From Paragonimus westermani (taxonomy: Eukaryota > Platyhelminthes > Trematoda > Plagiorchiida > Troglotrematidae), in assembly GCA_008508345.1 (NCBI GenBank), contig QNGE01000424.1:228567-292566 (forward strand): a DNA stretch of 64,000 nucleotides, given 5' to 3'. How positions within the stretch are numbered: the stretch's first letter is position 1; each line of letters begins with the position of its first letter. This document shows positions 54,301-60,300 of this stretch, in pieces. The position numbers and the translations under genes were made by a program. The notes under the pieces are model-generated. The model made no database searches and had not been told where the DNA came from. It worked only from the letters and a program-made list of their open reading frames with translations.

Positions 54301-57300
54301 ACGGCACACGAGCCCTACTTAACGCTGATCACTGATTGGTGTATGGTACGAAATGTGTGCAGCTGTAAATATCCAATTTTCTCCATTTTAGAGAGTATCC
54401 TTTGCAAAAGCCTGTTCGTTGAGTGAAAAGAAATGATTACCATTCCGTCTGCACCACCACAGATAAAACATTGCCGCGATCAGAATCACTCCATTCTTTC
54501 TTGCTTCAGGGGTACTACATCTGGTGAACTTTCCTGTCTGACTTGTGACAATGCAAACTGTACTTTTAATCGTGCAAAGATATCCCAAAACGGTGAACAT
54601 TTTGTCTGGGAATGTCGAGGGCCGGACGTTCCAGGCGCAGCGGTATATTCCATCAATAGAACACTGAATAAAGCTGGAGGTGAGTGTTTCCCCATGTATT
54701 CCTAGATGTCTGTTTGTGTTGTGTGTTTCGAGGGAAACTAATAAATCGGAGTTGTGATGTCCATTGCTTTATGCCACTTCTGCCAGTTGAATAGAATTGC
54801 AGATATTAGGCTGACGGAAGATTTCTAGCAATTGTCCCATGAATTTAGATTCCAGTCGTTGCTACACAATATATTTGTAGTCTTATACCGCACATAGTAG
54901 CGTGTAAGCTGAATGTCGTCAGACTTCGAAAACTCGGACAGGATCAACTGCAGTGGCCGATCTAGGAAGGTGGCCGAAAAAGAGTGACAGCAAGCTGTGT
55001 ACAGGTTATTCGTTAGCCTTTATCTCGAAAAGAAAATGGTGTTCTTGTTTTAGAATCCCCTGTGGAACACAGAATTGAAACCACCTCGTATTGTAAGTAC
55101 CAGGAACAGTCAGCAAGTAATGTCCCGCGTGTATGTCCTAAGGCTAGCTATCGATAACGACTCTAACTGCCACTTACGTGGTGGACAGCTCGAGACCTGG
55201 TGGAAAAGTGTGTTTCTAATGTACTCCAATACATTCCTGCATGTTACGCTGTAATAATATATACAGCGAACGTACTGTGTGCATCTAAAAGACTTACTAT
55301 CCATCAGCATTACGTGTGCAAGTTAAGCAACCGGAATCAGGATAGCTTTAGAGTGCGCGTCCTCGAAAGGTCAAAAGTGCTTCCTTACTGAGAAAAGTAA
55401 CGGTGCTGGAGATGAAATCGATCGGGATATGAGTAAATTGATGCCTTGCGTCTATGGCGGCTTCTCTGTCTGAATAATCGTTGGCACGAATTGTCTGCCC
55501 GAGCCGATGTCTTTGGCCTAGATAAGCGCACGTTGACTGCCCCAAATGACCAAACTATCAAAGAAACTGATAAGAGAGGAGCAAACAGCTGAGCTTGTCG
55601 TCCTTCCATGAACGCTTTCCGGGACTAGCTACAATTCTGACAGACTAAGACACAACACTTAGGTTTATTCCGAACCCTACATCACCATAAAAGCTAGAAA
55701 ACTCCCTCAAGCAAACGTCCTAATTAACCTTCATGCATGGGCTGTATCTGGCCAAGGAGTTCCAACAAACTGACGCTCTTTCATTCCAACGAAACTCGTG
55801 CGGTAAACTGGTCGTTGGCATTAAACTTACTAATATTTTCATACCGGTTCGTCTTCACTCCCCAAAACATCATAGCAACCTCAAAAATCCTGTACTAGGC
55901 AAAATCCGTCTGGTATAGGAAAGAATTCCGAAACGACAGCATTCCTATTCTTGAGATTTCTTCCTAGTGATAGATAAATCTGGTAAGCAGATGATATAGT
56001 CATATGAATTCACACATAAAGACCTGATGTGTTCGTGAGGAGATACTTCTAGATCCTCCAGAATCAGCCTGTGGAGTAGCTAATGTTGCCCATAACCCTA
56101 CTTGCATGACTAGTGTAATTTTTCGATTGCATTCTACGCACAATAGTGAAGACATAACCCTGTATAAAGTTCTGCGCAGAATACCACTGTGAATTAGACC
56201 AAGAATCTAATGCTGGAGATACTGATCACCCTGAACTAGATGTCACAAACAGTTCAGTTAGTGCTGCAAAATCATCTGTTGCTAGGGTTTTTTTGAATGC
56301 CTTACTGGAAAATAGACTATTTGAGCATATCCAAAATCCTATTTGGACGGAAGCATATCAAAAGCCACCTTGGCTTGTCTGTATTCTCACCAGTATATTT
56401 ACGTGGTTTGTAATCTAAAAATTGCAGCCACTGCTGGTAAGAGTGAGCAGGAAAGTTTGTAATTTAGTCGGCTGGGCGAGATTCTACGATTTTCTTTAAA
56501 CAGTGAAATCAGAAGACCGGTTTTGCAAGATGGTAATACCATTTCGTATGTTCTCCTCAGTTGCAAACACATAACAGCGGTGAAAATCGAAAAATATTTA
56601 AGCGTATTAAGTTCATACATCAAGTCAATGTATACACTAGTCTGCCATTGGTCAAAACCATGGCAGACGGAGGTTCAAGGTCAATAGCTTTTGCACACAG
56701 AGGACCGGCTTGCTACGCGTGACTAGCAGCGCTTCGAGTGATTTAAGAATGACAGGCTTGTGATGACGCATCAACACGCGGAAAGCGTTTGTCGGGTCGA
56801 CCACATGACCGGTCTCTAGCAGGTGTCTGGCGATCGAAGAAGCCGGCTTGCGTTGTTTGGTAGGGTCGCGTCGGGTCACACCACACATCAAGTCCTCGAT
56901 ATACTTGGGCACGTGTTCCTTCATTCTAAGGCGCAGGGATCGATCAGTTCTGCCAATGTAAACGTCACCGCAGCTGCAGGTGAACTGGTAGATACAGTGT
57001 GAAGTGGACAGCTCTGAAGTCCGCGTCTTGATGTGAGGAAGGGTGAGCGATTTGGTGCGACTGAGTAAGCGCAGTGTAGCTGCATTATACGTCCTTTGGA
57101 TGGCCTGCATCAGTCGTCGCGTTAGAAACGACATATTACTATCTCCTTTGTACGGTAACTGCATGTACACCGGTTTCTTCGGGACAGACGTTTCCTGTGG
57201 GTTTATTAATTTCGGCTTACTGTGAAAGGCAATGAAACCCAGTGGATAACCGTTGGAGACCAAGGTGTCACGAATAAATTTCAGCTCGGCATCTAGTGTA

Positions 57301-60300
57301 TCACCGGTACATATAATTCGCGCTCTGTGAAATAGACAACGAACCAACGAGCGTTTGTGTTGTATGGGTGAGAAACTGTTGAAATTCAAATATTGTCCTC
57401 CCCAGGTAGACTTGCGATGTACCGATCGACACACTGTACCGTCATTTCGTCGCTTGATGTTAATGTCCAGAAAGGCGAGCGTGTCTTCCTTTTCAAACTC
57501 GGACGATAGCGTTAGATTTGGGTGCGAGGAGTTCAGTAAATCCAATAGTTTCCTTATGGTCTCCTTGTCTTGTGCGAATACTATTATGTCGTCGACATAT
57601 CGTCCATAAAGCGGGATGTCATGCAATGTATTCGCGAGGCGGAGCTCAATCATAGACATGAAAAATTCAGCCAAAATCGGTCCTAGAGGGCTACCCATCG
57701 CAACCCCATCTATATGTTTAAATCCCATGTTTTGAAAGTAAAATTTGATATTTTCAGTACACAATAGTAGCAAAGGCTTCAAGATGTTGGGTGGGACATG
57801 CAGCTTTATGTTGTGAGCCAATGCATAGTCACAGATAAAGTCGACCGTCTCCCTTAGTGGCACATTTGTGAAAAGCGAGTTTACATCAAGAGAGCACATA
57901 AATTTTCCTTTCAAGTCGACTTTACCTAGAATTCTACACATCTCAAACGTATCTTTCAGACAAAATTGGGAAGTGAGTGCGCGAACTGGCTGTAAAACAT
58001 CCACTAACCACTTGGCCAGTTTGTGGTAAGGCGAACACGCCATCGCAAGGATTGGCCGTAAAGGCGTTTGCGGTTTGTGAATCTTTGGTAAACCGTTTAA
58101 CTGCGGAGTCGTACTACCTATAGGTTTCATATAGTTGTACTATCTCTCAGTTATGTATCTATGTAGAAGTAAAATCTGCAACTCACGGCAAATTTGTTTC
58201 TCTACCAGCATTATGTTGTTAGGCTGGGTGTCCGGTAGAAACTTTGTATCATCTGAAACGATGATATTCATTTTCTGCACATATTGCTCCTTTTCTTCAA
58301 GATGCTGGTCTATAGGCTTATCACGTGGCTAAGATCACAACAGCACTATTTAATAGTCTAGCTCCACTAACACATGGCACAGGTTATTGGCGCTTGGAAA
58401 CTCGCCATTGCCGTTAGCAGACATGTTCCAGTAATGTTTCCAACTTGGTGAAGGACCAGTACGATTGATTTGTACGAACGAAACTCTGGCTGCTTTGAAA
58501 CATTCGCCGCGAACCACATACCAACTAGGATGCAATTAACATGTGGTTGTTGAGCACATCGCACGGCCCGATCGCACCTGGACTGTTTTAAGTAAAGGCC
58601 GGGTTGCACCAACACGGTCTAACTCAGGAACTGAAGACGAATCCTATACTTCTCAAGACCGAATTCATAACATTCAATAGGGTTAATTATGCTATTGCAA
58701 GCTTCAAAGTTCTGTCAGTTATACCAATACAAATGCAGAGGTGGCCAGAAATCTGAGTACGATGTACACGTCACTGCAAATTACAAGCGATTTTCGGGCA
58801 GATAAGTGGCAGCGTGACTGAGTTAGTCTAAATATCGACGTCGGAATTAAGTTAGAGCTTACTGGCTAAAATGTCACCAGATCTAGACCATATATCCCTA
58901 TTGAAGTAGCAGAACAAACAACAACATTTCTTAATCGTCTTTCCCCAACCGACCGCCCACCATAAGTCGGGGCACAGTTCAACTTGACGCCTATTTTCAA
59001 AAATGAATGAATATAAAACCAACAACTTGGCAGCCAATAACGCCACTTGCACTGGTCTCAGGTATGTTGCATGACTTACCGGATGACGCTCTCTGCACCA
59101 AGAGGGCAAACTATGGACTTATTTTCGAGGATCGATGTTGCTATCTGAAGACATTCATGTTACACAACTCTGCTTATTGTTGACAACATAATGATTAGTT
59201 GTCAGCATAAATAACCCTGATATGCCTGAATCTTTCGGTGGGGCTGGTAACTCCAAATTTATACGGAAACTCCAGGATTGTGGCCTTGACAAACACTTGA
59301 TTATGTGGCTAAAGATTTGATTAACTGAACAGTGATCAGTCCAGTATTCTGCCAACAGCGATCATTATTTTCTCTCCAAACTATCAAGAGGTGTTGTTGT
59401 ACACGAGTTCTGCAGTGTTCAAACGATATTTCAAACCCCACTGGAACATTGTTTCAGTGTGTTATAATGTTCGTTAATGATAAAGTGGTGCACAAATAAA
59501 CTTATTCAAATATGGTTTAAAATGATTGATGTGTCCTAATTTGGGAATCATTTGTGAACTGTCGGTGTCAGTAGTTGTTGGTGACATCCCAGTTCGAAAA
59601 ATGTTGTCATTATTCTTTGTTCAGGGTCAGTCATCCTGTTGCTGTATTGATTAATGCTGTGTATGTTGTAATGAGTCCGGTCTGGCTCACCCAACTTGCG
59701 GATGGGTTTATGTCAACTGACAAGAATCTACAATTTTGCAATTTACTTCAACAGAAGTAGTGCCGGTTTATAACGCATTTTCATCTAATACTGTTTCATT
59801 CTCACAGTCCGGCAAGCAGAATCTGCTCACCAGATCACCTTGATGGAGAATACAGAATTCAGACAGTTTTGGTATTCTCGTGCCGTACCCAAAGTACAGT
59901 TCATCAACTTGACTCTACGTGAAGATACCCGAGACCAGCTGGTCGTGGAAGGCAAAATGCTGCTTCCACCACAATTAAACCGATCACACATCACAAAGTA
60001 TCCGTTGCTGCTACATACGTATGTAACAATATTAACCTTGACGTTTTGGCACATGGTTCCTGTCTGACCCCATGTAACTTATGTCTGCCCTACGCAGCTC
60101 TTAACTTTGAACGTGTAAGCTACCCTTAGTAAATTTTAGGTTTGAAGAATGAAGAAAATAGTATGCGTGAAAGACACGGTGGGCAGATTTGTCCAGGTCA
60201 AGTCGAATGCAACACTTACCCTGGAAAGTGAATTTTCAATAGTTACCTGCTCACAAAATTCTACAACCTCAACACACAGAGTAAAAAGACAGAGAACTTC

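Larger units (their letters stand above)
43403..54509 (+). other. Intron 14 (11.1 kb)
   Basis: The longest intron. It holds Penelope copy 1 on the plus strand, a head-to-head pair of Penelope fragments (49030-50460) and a tRNA-like relic (53971-54050). The stretches 45420-49030 and 50460-53970 show no element I can name. The two-strand open region at 48085-48534 is discussed under rejected items. Confidence 0.6.
56400..58331 (-). mobile_element. Penelope-like retroelement, copy 2 (best preserved)
   Basis: On the minus strand a single frame can be followed from about 58328 to the stop before 56652, interrupted by one TAG at 58140-58142. A further in-frame TAG lies at 58329-58331. The 3' untranslated region continues to about 56500, shared with copies 3 and 4 (GAAATCAGAAGACCGGTTTT). 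The leader and N-terminal third are missing. Its orientation is opposite to the host gene. Confidence 0.88.
54680..59807 (+). other. Intron 15 (5.1 kb)
   Basis: Holds Penelope copy 2 on the minus strand (56640-58331). The sequence at 58332-59807 shows no clear element, and 54680-56400 nothing definite. Confidence 0.65.

Noticed and set aside
55348..55609. Overlapping minus-strand frames, with a plus-strand GDEIDRDMSK stretch faintly like RTE-type reverse transcriptase C-termini
   Set aside because: The similarity is too short and broken by stops; a profile search for RTE reverse transcriptase over 54900-55650 would decide.
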